Shown in pieces: positions 1 to 13,957 of a stretch of 64,000 nucleotides of DNA. The translations under genes and the position numbers were made by a program. Origin of the DNA: Macrobrachium rosenbergii. Taxonomy: Eukaryota > Arthropoda > Malacostraca > Decapoda > Palaemonidae. Position 1 is the stretch's first letter; each line of letters opens with the position of its first letter. Under the pieces are notes generated by a model, which saw only the letters and a list, made by a program, of their open reading frames with translations, did no database searches and was not told the origin of the DNA. The DNA lies in NCBI RefSeq assembly GCF_040412425.1, contig NC_089767.1, positions 334,671-398,670 of the forward strand. Direction: 5' to 3'.

Positions 1-329
1 ATGAATGCTTGTCGTAGAGCAGGAGGAGGGAATGAAGGAAGAAGTTGACTAAGCGCTGTATTTGCCTCTCAAGGTCATAATACAAAAAATCATTATTTGT
101 TACAAAGACACCTCTGTGGCAGCAATACATAAACATAAAAACTATCGTACAACTATTTAAAAATTAATTGTCTAAAAATGTTATTTACAAGCAGTTCATC
201 CAGTTTGTACATCCCTGGGCTGCTGTTGATCAAATCTACACGATTTTTCTTTATTATACATGATTCAACAATGTTTCTTTTCGTGATGTCTTTACAGAAC
301 ATCATCTCTTTAGCTTTTTTCCTATTGAT

Positions 330-1115
330 GGTGTGGTTGCATTCATTCATATGTTGAAATAAATTAAGTGCAGTATTCCCTTTTCGGACATTATGTTCGT
401 GTTGTTTTAATCTTGTTTCGAGGTCCTTGCATTCCCTGTTCTGATACTATATCCATGTTTTAATCTTGTTTCGAGATCCTTGCCACCCTGTCCCACGTAC
501 TTTTCATTACACTGATTGCGATTGACCTCATATATGCAACCATTATTGTGTAGAGGGGAATTCCTGTTTAATATGTTCTTAAGTACATAATTCTTAAAAT
601 GACATTAATGTTAAATGGTCCCAACAGCTCAGGGATGACCAACTTCATAAGAAGTTTTTCTTGGTTTCATAGAAAGCTCTGTCACAGAATTATAAGGGTA
701 TTTAAGACTTGTCGCAATCTCTCGGACCTTCCGAAGCCCAGCCTCGAGAAAGTCATGGCAACTGATCCGCAGCACCCTTAAAAAATAGACGAAAATACCA
801 TCATCTTTGTTCTCAGATGATGGTTTGAATAACGTATGTAGCACCATATCCGTAGACTTCCTGTACACAGAAAATTTAAAATTTCTATCATTCCTCACAA
901 TTAAAACATTTAAAAATGCCAACTTATTGTCTACTTCTGTTTCGTTCCCGGATGATGGTTTGAATAAAAATGTATGCAGGAATCTACATTCGTAGACTTC
1001 CTGTACACAGAGAATTTAAAATTTCTATCATTCCTCACAATTAAAACATTTAAAAATGCCAACTTATTGTCTACTACTGTTTCCAAGGTAAATTTTATAG
1101 AAGGTACTTTTTCAG
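330..1115 (-). pseudogene. Penelope-like element, RT C-terminal part plus GIY-YIG endonuclease (left copy, broken)
   Basis: Minus-strand translation gives pieces typical of Penelope-like retroelements: an FL-N-VLIVR segment and VYRK motif near 1,045-850, then a helical linker (about 780-600), then a GIY-YIG endonuclease with CIYEV, a KYVG motif and two LETRLK segments (about 560-390), and a conserved C-terminal tail (350-153). In the family this protein is a reverse transcriptase fused to a GIY-YIG nuclease that primes copying at nicked DNA. The frame is broken by indels. Two internal duplications are visible, about 135 bp (816-1,080) and about 54 bp in the nuclease core. The mirror is 51,190-52,164. 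Confidence 0.8.
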
Positions 1116-1119
1116 GCTG

Positions 1120-1604
1120 GCGCCCCCTTGACTTCCAAATGGATTCCTAGCACCCTCCTCCCCCGATACACACATGCGAAAATTTTTTTTTGTTTTGGTT
1201 TGCTTCAAATTGAAAGCAACATTATTAAACACAAAGATGTATTTCACAAATAATACGTAATTTAGTAAACCATGTTATTTGGTCTTCACAATTACTGTTA
1301 ATGGGATGGGTGTGCTTGGTGCAGGGATATCAGTTTCTCCACATCAGGCTGGAACTCACTAAGAATAAGTCGTAGATCCCCACGTTCGGTAATTTTAAGT
1401 CTGTTTCTTTGCTTGGAAAGAAGCAAGGCAACTGCACTGAAGCCCCGTTCTACCAAATATGATGTTGGAAAGGCTATTTATTGCTTAAAATTAAATGCTC
1501 TTAATGCCACCATGTCACCCCCCCCAACCGCCACCTTTTGCCTCACTGGACCACCAATATCAATCCAATCGCCCCAGGCTGGTACCACTCTAGGGAACCA
1601 CTGT
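1120..1604 (-). mobile_element. hAT DNA transposon relic nested in the Penelope-like element (left copy)
   Basis: This block begins (minus-strand sense) at a hAT-like terminus, read on plus as GGGAACCACTG at 1,593-1,603, and interrupts the Penelope-like reading between its catalytic palm and the following FL-N-VL segment. It carries a degraded hAT C-terminal coding stretch at about 1,290-1,470. The better copy is in the mirror at 50,698-51,190, where the signature residues are readable. It is a deletion derivative, far too short for a full transposase of about 600 residues. Confidence 0.7.
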
Positions 1605-1870
1605 ATTAGGGCATTTAATGCTGTTAGCTCTCTCTTCATCTTTGTCAACAGGCCAAGCATAAAACATATCTCCAGCTTTACGTAACCCACAGGATACCTT
1701 TAGGAAGTATCCTTGGTAGGTACTTGCTTTTGAAAAACTCCATATAAAGGTACAAAGTAATGGAAATAACGGATTACCCATTGCCATGCCAAATTTTTGC
1801 TCATAAAACTTTTCTCCAAACACAAATTTACAACCTCTAACACACAATTCTAGACTCTGTAATAGAAAAG
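1605..1870 (-). pseudogene. Penelope-like reverse transcriptase palm fragment (left copy)
   Basis: Minus-strand translation reads an ELCVRGCKFVFGEKFYEQ-like stretch followed by FGMAMGNPL, the conserved RT motif with the G-x-P-L signature of Penelope-like RTs, then a GDMF region where the catalytic aspartate pair should lie. The expected Y-x-D-D box is not intact here or in the mirror, so neither copy should be active. The reading is cut by the hAT relic on its 3' side. Confidence 0.8.
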
Positions 1871-2200
1871 AAATGCAAAAAACACAAGAAACCATATGGA
1901 AAATGCACACCTGGAAGCCGCAGGCAGAGAAGGCCAAGGTCACAGGGCAGGGCCACACAGGAGAAGGAGGATAAGCGAAGGACCAAAGAAGCCAGCACAA
2001 AGAATTGAAAAAAAAAGGGCTTTAATCCACTCCCCTCAATAATACATAGAATACAGCTGGATTATTTGTTCAACATTTACAGATACTGATTAATGAGACT
2101 GTTAGTCCTAGAAACCTGTAGCTTTTCCGATTAATATATCTGTTAGATAATATCCAGTTTAATGAGGTCCTGTTAGTAATCAGATCAATGCATAAACAGA
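1871..2200 (+). mobile_element. Inverted Penelope-like endonuclease tail and 3' end (left copy)
   Basis: On the plus strand this reads a frame related to the last ~35 residues of the endonuclease frame at 49,143-49,847 (MQKTQET, then KMHTWKPQAEKAK against KMQTPGRAEKAK), followed by a tail ending in the family's terminal repeat (2,095-2,185, minus sense). It lies immediately next to the RT fragment on the opposite strand, so two pieces of Penelope-like sequence are joined tail-inverted. The same junction exists in the right arm near 50,450. Confidence 0.65.
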
Positions 2201-2226
2201 CCAGTAAGATAAAGTTAATATATATA

Positions 2227-2227
<1 letters not shown>

Positions 2228-2272
<45 letters not shown>
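2228..2272. repeat. (TA)n microsatellite
   Basis: Pure TA dinucleotide array. The mirrored array is at 50,051-50,107. Confidence 0.97.
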
Positions 2273-2275
<3 letters not shown>

Positions 2276-2317
2276 CTTTATCACATGCACAATTGTTCTG
2301 TGCATTAGTAGAATTAC

Positions 2318-2415
2318 TAAAAGGACCTCATTCAAACTGGATGGTGTCTAATGGAGTATTTATTCAGAAAAAGTTACAAGCTTTCTTGGACAAACAGTCC
2401 ACATTATCAAGTATC
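2318..2415 (+). repeat. Penelope-like terminal repeat (about 100 bp)
   Basis: The unit starts near GGACCTCATTCAAACTGG and ends near CACATTATCAAGTATC. Copies in the left arm are 2,095-2,185 (inverted), 2,318-2,415 (direct) and 3,108-3,215 (inverted); in the right arm 49,160-49,262, 49,905-50,012 (inverted) and 50,148-50,260. The 2,318 and 3,108 copies flank the endonuclease frame as inverted terminal repeats. Confidence 0.75.
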
Positions 2416-2504
2416 CGCACAGTGACCAGACGCATAGTCCAGCTGTATTTATATCTTGTATGCTGGGTACTTTAATCCTATAATCGCCTGGCTCCTCCCA
2501 GTGA

Positions 2505-3180
2505 CCCCCACCCCTCATGATCTTGGCCTTCTGCCCCCCTTCTTCCAGGTGTCTGTTTTCCGTAAAGGTTCTCTTTGAGTTTTTTTGTTTCTTTACTACT
2601 GTGGAGTATACAATTTTTCTTGATATGGTGTTTTCAAAGGCATTTTCTAGTGTTTCCTGCCATTGTACCGTTAGGTCAAGCTATGAAGGTGTTCTCTACA
2701 ACCAGTCTGGCTGTTTTGTTATGTTCTGCACAGAAAACCTATGTTTTCCCAGTCTATTTTATGGTCATTTTCCCAACAGTGTTTGGGTACATGACGTCTG
2801 ATTAATGCCTATATTCTGTAGGTGTTGTTTGCTTCGCTCTTTACAGGATTTGCCAGTTTTGCCATAGTACTCATCTTCACAGTCTAGACATGCTGCCATA
2901 TATACCCTCCCTCTAATCTCTCCCCCTTACTGACTCTTTGTTTCTAACTATTTTATTCACGGTGTTTTTGTAGCTGTCTATCAATTTGGGTACTATCTAG
3001 CTTCCTGTTATGGTAATAGAGTTGTTGTCCGGGACTGTAATTATTTTCTTCCCTACCAAATACCCCTTTTCTATCCTTTCCTCCCAAAATAGTTTTTCCT
3101 TGATAATGTATGGATACTTGATAATGTGGACTGTTTGTCCAGGAAAGCTTGTAACTTTTTCTGAATAAATACTCCATTAG
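2505..3180 (-). pseudogene. Penelope-type GIY-YIG endonuclease frame, frameshifted (left copy)
   Basis: Mirror of the open frame at 49,143-49,847. Here only the first ~70 residues are continuous (3,177 back to about 2,953). The rest, including the nuclease core, is spread over other frames between 2,950 and 2,505 because of small indels. The intact right-arm version suggests that these breaks are recent decay or base-calling errors. Confidence 0.7.
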
Positions 3181-3211
3181 ATACCATCCAGTTTGAATGA
3201 GGTCCTTTTAG

Positions 3212-3213
<2 letters not shown>

Positions 3214-3267
<54 letters not shown>

Positions 3268-3328
3268 CTTCTGACTCACATCAGATCAGGATCGAACCCA
3301 GGTCTTTCGATCCTGATGTGAGTCAGAA

Positions 3329-3372
<44 letters not shown>
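3214..3372. repeat. Hairpin sequence between two (TA)n arrays
   Basis: TA arrays at 3,214-3,264 and 3,331-3,372 bracket a 60-bp inverted repeat. The left stem (3,269-3,296) begins TTCTGACTCACATCAG and the right stem (3,306-3,328) is TTCGATCCTGATGTGAGTC followed by AGAA. The left stem carries a 5-bp ATCAG duplication. A degraded mirror lies at about 49,080-49,130. Confidence 0.85.
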
Positions 3373-5740
<2,368 letters not shown>

Positions 5741-5742
5741 TC

Positions 5743-5860
5743 CAACATATATAATTTTATATATACATATATATAATTTATATATAATATAAATATATAA
5801 ATTATATATATATATATGTATATGTATAGGTATAAGTACAGTATATGTATATATGTTTTA
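5743..5860. repeat. Imperfect (TA)n / TATG array
   Basis: Interrupted TA tract. The mirror is about 46,498-46,600. Confidence 0.9.
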
Positions 5861-5973
5861 ATTGTATGCTGTATATCTAGTAATTGATTTCATTGGCTTT
5901 TTCTCTTTTGTCAAGGTCTACGAGAGTAACATCTTGTTAAAATGAGCCGGGGCTCTAGCTCATTTAGATCTAT

Positions 5974-5975
<2 letters not shown>

Positions 5976-6011
<36 letters not shown>
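5976..6011 (+). repeat. (GA)n array present in left arm only
   Basis: Eighteen GA units. At the mirrored site (about 46,360-46,375), flanked by matching sequence on both sides, the array is absent. Confidence 0.95.
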
Positions 6012-6014
<3 letters not shown>

Positions 6015-6961
6015 GTATTTATGTTGCCCCAAATTTGTATTCGTTGAGGGTAGAATCTGTAAAAAAATAGGGTTGTTGATGTAGATAAAATAAAAATCAT
6101 CGGATATAATGGTGAAGGTATGCCATACGCTTTAAGAATGACTTTATTCTCAATTTTGTCCTTATCCTCTTTTCTAAACTAGAATCAGAGGTCTGGGGCC
6201 ATGAAAAATTACATCCTGTACTGGAATATGTAATTTTCCAACATTTTTTTTCCTGGTAAATTATCAACTACTAGCATTGACTGGCCATTCCTGGAGTCTC
6301 CTTCCATGATCGACTTGATGCATCGTTTTTCTATACTCGTCTATCAATGTTCATTTCCTCCTCCTCCTCCTCCTCTCTACCTAACCCTCCCTTCCCCTCC
6401 CCTCCCCTCCCCATCATTTCCTTAACTACCTTCGCTGTAACACTCGTTTTCCATCGTCTGCACTTCATTCGACTCCGAGGGATATCGACCCGGTGCGAAA
6501 CGGCCCATCTGACATGGATACGTGTATGTCTCGGGCTAATAGGGCCCGGCATGCATGGCGGAACTCCCCGCTCCCCAGCCATTCTTAAAAGAGAAAATGA
6601 GATTTATCATTCAGTCGACCTGCATGGCCAACCTCCCCTTCTACTTCACCCCTGCATCAAGCACCTTCCACTCCTCTTCCCATTTATTCCGTCTCTCAAT
6701 CCTTCCCCTCCCCACCCTCCCCATCCCTTCAAATATCGCAGGTTTTGTTATCATTGTGAGTAAATAACAGGCATCTAGGATATACCTTACTAAGGTCTTA
6801 AAATGCGTGACCAAGATTGATAAATAGCCAGGTCTGAACTCTGTTTGCTTACAAATTTTTCTCCTCTCATATTTCTTCTGTTTATGTTCTACAACTGGTT
6901 TGTTTCAGTCTGTGTGAATTTGTGCGATTGTTCCTACTGGTTTGGCTAACTGTAGTTGCTT

Positions 6962-6996
<35 letters not shown>

Positions 6997-8109
6997 CATT
7001 TTGTTTCCATCTACGTGCTATCAGTAAACTTTATGACGCAGCTAATGACATTTTTATCTGGGTGACCACCGAGATAACGATTGTTAGTTCTCATACATCA
7101 AATACTTTCTTCAAGTCTCCGCTAATCGTAGCCCTTCTTCCATCTCTGCCCCTCGACAACAACAACAATAACAACAACATTGCTCTATAATTCACCTGGA
7201 TAACTCCCTCTTCCCCACCCCGTACATGCCACTGCCGCTATTGCTTCCTGGATACGGAAAATCAAAATATGACCATAGCAATTTATAGTCTTTCACTCTT
7301 ATTTTTTTTCATGTATTTTTTCGATCCATTGACAGAAGACTGTTTTGTCCTGGAAACTACCCCAGTAACTGTTTGAGAACTTGTGATATTCTGCACAGTG
7401 TTTTATTGCTATTATAATAATACCTTGTCCCCTACTTATCAGTCTGGTAAATTGTTTTAGCTCTTAGAGTGCCTCCTACATTTGTTCTCACTTTTACTTA
7501 AAGGGTTTCATATGATTGACAACTAAACGTCCTATGCTGAAGCCGAGAGGCGGCCTATTTGTCTCTTATTCTTAAATAGTCATGTCTGGACTAAAAACGA
7601 AAGTGCGTAAAGGTTGGATTAACGCTTTGAGTTTGCAAGAGTCGATGCGGAGAGGCTGGAATCACTTCAGTTTCTGGATGAACTGCATGAACTATCCATA
7701 CGTAATCGTTTGCGGTCATACACAGCTATAATGGGTCTTAATGGATTGTCTTTGCATCTGCAATTGGTTATCATTGGCGAGGTCTCATTCCTTCAATTCT
7801 GCACTAGGGTTAAGGGATGATGATGACATGGATTGGTCATACCAAATTCGTACCTTCGTAGCCACACATCATATTTGATTTATGCATCATTTTTGTAATC
7901 ACAGGTGTCCGAGCCACCGTTTCTTTATTTTCTTCTAATAATAATAATGTCTGTGCATCTGCTCGATCTCCAATATTTCGGCCTTACACCTTTTCCATTG
8001 TGCTGGTTGAGTTTCCATATCAGGTTTATGGCAATGACGACGCCTCTGTTCGTCCACTGTCTGCCAATCTTTCCCCGAGTTGCGAACGCACCTACAAACA
8101 CACATACAT

Positions 8110-8110
<1 letters not shown>
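6012..8110. other. Anonymous DNA with pyrimidine-rich patches, no gene recognised
   Basis: Mirrored at about 44,220-46,360. It contains a CTC/CCCTCC-rich patch (6,355-6,412) and a (TC)n array (6,964-6,992, mirror 45,348-45,386). Candidate frames are antisense to one another and do not stay open in the mirror. Confidence 0.6.
6964..6992 (+). repeat. (TC)n microsatellite
   Basis: CT/TC dinucleotide array. The mirror is the (GA)n array at 45,348-45,386. Confidence 0.95.
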
Positions 8111-8116
<6 letters not shown>

Positions 8117-8155
<39 letters not shown>

Positions 8156-8336
8156 TACACAGAAATGAGGTCTTCGGAAGAGAAACAAACAACAAAACAT
8201 TACTATTACGACAGGTATAAAGGAACAGCGAAGTCTGTTTTCGAAGACCTCATTTTTTGTATTTGTGTTTGACAGGTTGGTCTCCATACCCTTAGTGTCA
8301 CTCTTTCAGACTTCTGGTTGTCTTTTATACTGTCGT

Positions 8337-8390
<54 letters not shown>

Positions 8391-8395
8391 TGTTA
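8117..8395. mobile_element. Small TIR hairpin element between (TA)n arrays (left copy)
   Basis: Terminal inverted repeats lie at about 8,203-8,240 (from TATTACGACAGGTATAAAGG) and 8,307-8,342 (decayed). TA arrays at 8,117-8,150 and 8,340-8,390 flank it. An AATGAGGTCTTCG segment and its inverse also pair around it. The mirror at 43,983-44,122 is cleaner. Confidence 0.7.
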
Positions 8396-9075
8396 AGAGA
8401 CTTGAGACGGCAGTGGTATGAAATTATCCTGAGTTGGTTGGTAGATACCAAACTTTTTTTTTCTTTTTTTTCTTCCCTGTTTCTTGGGCTTGACTAGTTC
8501 AGTAGGTTGCTCTCCTCATTTCTGTCTTCATTAAAAGTGTCACTCACTAGGGTGAATTCCTCACGCTGTTAAACATTGTGATGCAGTAATTAGTTAAATT
8601 TCTGAATATTTCACAAGCTAGGTTTTATTGGTGACTGCTTTAATTATGTGTTAGATGTTTTCTCTCTTTCCAGAGGCCTGTTTTTCCTTGTTTCTTTAAC
8701 CAAGGCACAGTTTACAATTAAGACGTTCTTGATAGCAGTGTCCAAAAATATTAGTATTGTAATTGGTGTAGAGTCGTCTAGCGAGGAAATCTAGACGGAT
8801 CAAAGTTCAAGAAAGAACTATGGGACTTGTCAAATGGAAACCTTGGATCTTCGTTTACATAAAGAAAGGTGAATAAGAAGTCCCCAGAATGTGGGAATGG
8901 TACTACATAAAAGGGTAAATCTAAAAACACTGAAAGAGGCATAATTATTAGCATGCTGTATGTTTCTTCCTAGATATTTTAAGAGATATTTCTCAGGTCA
9001 ATGTATTGATAGATTGGAGCAGCTTAATTACCAAACATTCAAACGTTTTTTCGTTCCGGAAGCATCGGTGTCCGG
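8396..9075. other. Anonymous DNA, no gene recognised
   Basis: Mirrored at about 43,250-43,920. A plus-strand stretch at 8,970-9,060 reads RYFKRYFSGQCIDRLEQLNY in both arms, but no family is recognisable and the frame closes soon after. Confidence 0.5.
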
Positions 9076-9352
9076 GTTTTGTCATCCCAAATCTTTTAGA
9101 TGCTATCTACATTCACGATAGAAATGTCATATGCCTTAGTTATATTAAAAACAATGCCAGTGAGAATAACTAGGTTTTCTCATCCCAATTCTTAGATGCT
9201 ATCTATATTCACAATAGAAATGTCATATGCCTTAGTTATATTAAAACAATGTTAGTGAGAATAACTAAGTTTTATCCCAATTTAGATGCTATCTATATTC
9301 ATAATAGAAATGTTATATGTCTTAGTTATATTAAAAGCAATGCCATTGGATC
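9076..9352 (+). repeat. Three tandem copies of a ~90-bp unit
   Basis: Each unit contains AGATGCTATCTA, GATAGAAATGTCATATGCC-like and TTAGTTATATTAAAA segments. Starts are near 9,076, 9,173 and 9,269. The mirror at about 42,962-43,250 has the same three copies. Confidence 0.9.
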
Positions 9353-10165
9353 TTCTCAGAGTAAAACAGGATAAATCACAAGTTGTTGATGCATTATGGA
9401 ATTCATATTGATGATCTCAGTGATTAGAGGATTATTTTCACAGAACAGGATATGAGGATAACTTCTCAGACTACTGGTTATTTCTCAAAGACATTATGAA
9501 CAAATCATTTTCCTCTTATGCCTTAAGATGATAGATAACTGATAATCAGATAAATATATGGATGCTATTGCAACTAGAAAACGGTATTCTGTATTTTGAA
9601 AGCCGTCCTTCATAATGGGTAGAAGTTATATTACTATTTGACATTCTGACATTTTGGATAGCATATTTTATATGCATTTGAAGATGTTATTGTCATTAAA
9701 AGAAGAAATATTAGTCTAAACAAATTCTATGACGTTATTAGGCAAGAGGTCTGAACAAGAGGTAATCCTGTTGGATAAGAGACAAACATACAGAGGCTGG
9801 GAAATGCCTATTTGATAATGTTTCATATGAAGTAAAAACATTAGTTTGTTGCCTGGTCTTAATTTTTCCACTGGCAAAGCTTCTAACTTGAATACAGAAA
9901 CTCGATAAAGTCTCAAATTTGTTTTGTGGCGTTATGTAATAACGGCCTTATAGTGCCACTGAAAATGTGTAAAAATAGCTTAAGTGTAGGCTGGTCATCA
10001 CACAGGAGATCAGGAATAAGGCTTTTTTATAGAGAGAATCTATACCAACAAATTGTTTCAAGATCTCAATTTTGTTGCTCATAAGATCTTGCAATACGTT
10101 GTTTCGGTAGGTTCGGTTGCCATATCAATATATGTGAATTAAATGTACTTGTAATAAAAAGGGGC
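9353..10165. other. Anonymous DNA, no gene recognised
   Basis: Mirrored at about 42,150-42,960. Short frames only. Confidence 0.6.
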
Positions 10166-10997
10166 TTGATTAAATACCTTTATTTCTAAAGACTTATTTT
10201 ATAAAAATGGACTTGTATTAAATACCTTTATTTCTAAAGATTTATTTTATAAAAATGGGTTTGTATTAAATACCTTTATTTCCAAAGATTTATTTTATAA
10301 AAACGGATTTGTATTAAATACCTTTATTTCTAAAGCCTTATTTTATAAAAAACGGGCTTGTATTAAATACCTTTATTTCTAAAGGCTTATTTTAAATGGA
10401 CTTAGTCATATTTCTAAAGACTTATTGTATAAAATGGGCTTGTACAAATACTTTATTTCTAAAGACTTATTTTATAAAAATGGGCTTGTGTTAATTATTT
10501 CTAAAGACTTTATTTTAGAAAAAATAGGCTTGTATTAAATACCTTTATTTGTAAAGGCTTATTTCATAAAAAAGGGCTTGTATTAAATACCTTTATTTCT
10601 AAAGACTTATTTTATAAAAAAAAATGGCATTGTATTAAATACCTTTATTTCTAAAGACTTATTTTATAAAATGGGCTTGTATTAAATATTTTATTTCTAA
10701 AGACTTATTTTATAAAATGGGCTTTCTGTATTAAATACCTTTATTTCTAAAGACTTATTTTATAAAATGGGGCTTGTATTGAATACCTTTATTTTTAAAG
10801 CCTTATTTCATAAAATGTGCTTGTATTAAATACCTTTATTTCTAAAGACTTATTTTATAAAAACGGGCTTGTATTAAATACCTTTATTTCTGAAGACTTA
10901 TTTTATAAAAATGGGCTTGTATTAAATACCTTTATTTCTAAACACTTATTTATAAAAATGGGCCTGTAATAGTCAATTTTTATTTCTAAAGACTCAA

Positions 10998-11193
10998 AAA
11001 AGTTAAGTATACTTATTTTTACCAGACCACTGAGCTGATTAACAGCTCTCCTAGGGCTGGCCCGAAGGATTAGACTTATTTTACGTGGCTAAGAACCAAT
11101 TGGTTACTTAGGAACGGGACCTACAGTTTATTGTGGAATCCGAACCACATTATAGCGAGAAATGAATTTCTATCACCAGAAATAAATTTAACT
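10998..11193 (-). mobile_element. SINE family A, head-truncated, inside satellite
   Basis: Carries the SINE A tail (AAGTATACTTA on plus, then ACAGCTCTCCTAGGGCTGG) and body up to CACCAGAAATAAATTTA, lacking the tRNA-like head. The mirror is 41,101-41,296 in opposite orientation. Confidence 0.9.
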
Positions 11194-11885
11194 CATTTTA
11201 TAAAAATGGGCTTGTATTAAACACTCATTTCTAAAGACTTATTTTATAAAAATGGGCTTGCATTAAACACTTTATTTCTAAACACTTACTTTATGAAAAT
11301 GGGTTTGTATTAAATTTTTATTTAAAAGACTTACTTTTATAAAAATAGGCTTATTAAATACCTTTATTTCTAAAGACTTATTTTATAAATGTGCTTGTAT
11401 TAAATACCTTATTTCTAAAGACTTATTTTATAAAAACGGCTTGTATTAAATAATTCTTTATTTCTAAAGACTTATTTAAAAATGGGCTTGTATTAAATAC
11501 CTTATTTCTAAACACTTTAATGTAAAAATGGGCTTGTATTAAATAATCTTAATTTCTAAAGACTTATTTATAAATGGGTTTGTATTAAATAATTTTATTT
11601 CTAAAGACTTATTTTATAAAAACGGGTTTGTATTAAATGCCTTTATTTCTAAAGACTTATTTTATAAAAATGGGCTTCTTGTATTAAATACCTTTATTTC
11701 TAAAGACTTACTTTATAAAAATAGGCTTGTATTAACTACCTTTATTTCTAAAGACTTATTTTATAAAATGTGCTTGTATACTTATTTCTAAAGACTTATT
11801 TATAAAAACGGGCTTGTATTAAATAATTTTTATTTCTAAAGACTTATTTTATAAAAATGGGTTTATTAAATGCCTTTATTTCTAA

Positions 11886-12186
11886 AGACTTCTTTCTTCT
11901 TCTTCTTTAACGTGTGCTTTTATTCATTTTTGTATGGGGTAAGCACGATGCCTTTCTCTTGAAGGACTTTGATTTGCTTTTGGGGTAGACCTGGTGGTCT
12001 GATCGGCTGCCCTGCCTGACATCGCTTAGACCCTGGTACGTATGTTTCATGTATCATACCCGACCCAACGCCCTTTCTTCCCAGCAGCGAGAAGTTATTG
12101 CGCGGGTATGGCGAGAGTTCGAGACGTGTGAGATGTTTGTTATGTTTGTTTTGTGTGTGTATTTAGTCTGTAACATCCATTTTGCT
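11886..12186 (-). mobile_element. Retroelement fragment with (GAA)n tail inside satellite
   Basis: On the minus strand the element begins at GCAAAATGGATGTTAC, continues through a GC-rich body (ACGCCCTTTCTTCCCAGCAG on plus), and ends AAAGCACACGTTAAAG plus a (GAA)n run. A simple A-rich trinucleotide tail and clean insertion between satellite half-units fit a SINE or LINE 3' end. I recall this body as a common decapod repeat. The mirror is 40,076-40,400. Confidence 0.7.
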
Positions 12187-12435
12187 TATTTTATAAAAAT
12201 GGGCTTGTATTAAACACTCCTTATTTCCCCTAAACACTTATTTTATAAAAATGGGTTTGTATTAAATACCTTTATTTCTAAAGACTTATTTTATAAAAAT
12301 GGGCTTGTATTAAATACCTTTATTTCTAAAGATTCTATTTTATAAAATGGGCTTGTATTAAATACCTTATTTCTAAAGACTTATTTTATAAAAACGGGCT
12401 TGGTATTAAATAATTATTTCGAAGACTTATATTTT

Positions 12436-13785
12436 CATCAATATAACCCAGAGTGTCAGATTCCCCTACCTAAAATTTACCTGTGGTTATTGTATATACA
12501 GAACCGCTGTAATGAATACTTCCAAACATCTTATCAGTGTCTGTAACGAACGCAGGAGAACATCTTTGACGGTGATATTAGATTCGTATTCAGGGCGTTG
12601 ATATTTGTCCATCTCTTCAAAGAACTTTTTTTTCTCATTTGGTTTAGGGGGCTCACTTTGTGCATAGCATTGGTCTTTTCTTCTAAATTTTGCAGTTACG
12701 TAAAGAAGACATTTCAAGATATAGTTTCAAAGAACAGCTGTCAGTACAGAGGAATGCATGCTGACCGATCAATCGGAAGAGAGAGACTAAGAATATTTGA
12801 ACCTACGTATAATTTCAAATTGCCATTGAAATGCGATAGGAAAAGCCATTTGAGTTACGGGGTACCCGTTTAATGGAATGCTGATTATAACTCTCCAATT
12901 TCATCTTATACCGCTTCTTCATACAGTAACTTTACGTTCGAATTATAAAAGAATGATTTTAAATTTCTCACACATGAATATCAAAACATCATTATTTTTA
13001 TCCAGTCTTTCCCACTGTATTCTCCCTATGCACCATTAATGTCATTAACGTAAGCTTTAACTATGCTAACGTATACCATTACCCTTAATACGGGAATTCA
13101 ACCTGTGCAATTCGATGCGGAAACCGATTTAGTCAGGACATATCTGCAGCCATTTGATGCTTGCACCAGTAGACAGGAGTTACTCATCTGGTTACATCCG
13201 AATCACTATAATTATGTAAATTCGAGATACGGTAGCGAAGCGAAGCCATTATAAATGCCTCCACGCCGTAGCTACCGCTCGCCCGGGTACTTGTAGCCCC
13301 ATTTCATGCACATACAAGCAGGTAATCGAGAATTGGAGGCTGCGTGTCCCTGCGTATCTCCAGACGCACTCTAAGAACGATGTTTATGCATTATTCTTCG
13401 CCTGGTGCAAGTCGCATCAACAGCTCCTGGCAAAAGGACGAGGGAGCCTTCCCAGTCTTCGCCTTTTGAGCCTTGCTGGTTTTAAAGTGTCTTCCCTGGG
13501 CCATTTAGGAAACTCAGGTTGATTGTCAGTCATAACAACGTCAAACAAGTCCATTTCCTGCCACCATGGTAATAAATCTCATCTGCCTGCTTTAATACAC
13601 ACTCACTCTCCGTAAACAAATGCCCTCAGGATTCGAATATACTTTAGCCTCTCTCGACCCTCGTCTGTTTTAACTGCTTTCTGGCCAATTTTCTTCAGAA
13701 TTATTGCTGAATTCATGGAAACGCATCTATTATAAAGTCTTTCTTCCTTGCTATTTTGTCTTTGATAACAATCTTATTCCTTTGT
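12436..13785. other. Anonymous DNA with a GC-richer patch, no gene confirmed
   Basis: Mirrored at about 38,400-39,835. Frames on both strands at 12,487-12,873 are partly conserved in the mirror but run antisense to each other and match nothing that I recognise. The 13,230-13,520 part is GC-richer than its surroundings and includes a short inverted match (GGTAGCGAAGCG against CGTAGCTACCGC). Confidence 0.5.
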
Positions 13786-13789
13786 GTGT

Positions 13790-13810
13790 GTATATATATA
13801 TATATTTATA

Positions 13811-13860
<50 letters not shown>

Positions 13861-13880
13861 CTGTATGTATGTGTAATATG

Positions 13881-13912
<32 letters not shown>

Positions 13913-13921
13913 CTGTATATG

Positions 13922-13955
<34 letters not shown>
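13790..13955. repeat. (TA)n arrays followed by (CT)n
   Basis: TA blocks at 13,790-13,857 and 13,886-13,920, then a CT run at 13,924-13,955. The mirror is (GA)n 38,225-38,266 and TA 38,267-38,397. Confidence 0.97.

Positions 13956-13957
<2 letters not shown>

Larger units (their letters stand above)
10166..12435 (+). repeat. 48-bp satellite array (left copy), interrupted twice
   Basis: About 40 degenerate tandem units. The consensus reads ATTAAATACCTTTATTTC, then TAAAGACTTATTTTATAA, then AAATGGGCTTGT. Units vary by small indels and by TGGG/CGGG and CTT/TTT changes. The array is split by a SINE A copy (10,998-11,193) and by a (GAA)n-tailed element (11,886-12,186), after which the unit phase resumes, so both insertions are younger than the array. 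The mirror is 39,835-42,145. Confidence 0.95.

Noticed and set aside
599..781. 60-residue plus frame conserved in the mirror (51,535-51,717, minus)
   Set aside because: It is antisense to the Penelope-like linker region, so its conservation follows from the transposon on the other strand.
3250..3345. Hairpin between TA arrays as a possible transcription terminator or CRISPR-like repeat
   Set aside because: A single stem in a eukaryotic repeat context with no repeat-spacer periodicity and no associated genes.
12487..12873. Pair of overlapping antisense frames of 76 and 91 residues
   Set aside because: They compete for the same DNA on opposite strands, contain breaks in the mirror and match no family that I know.
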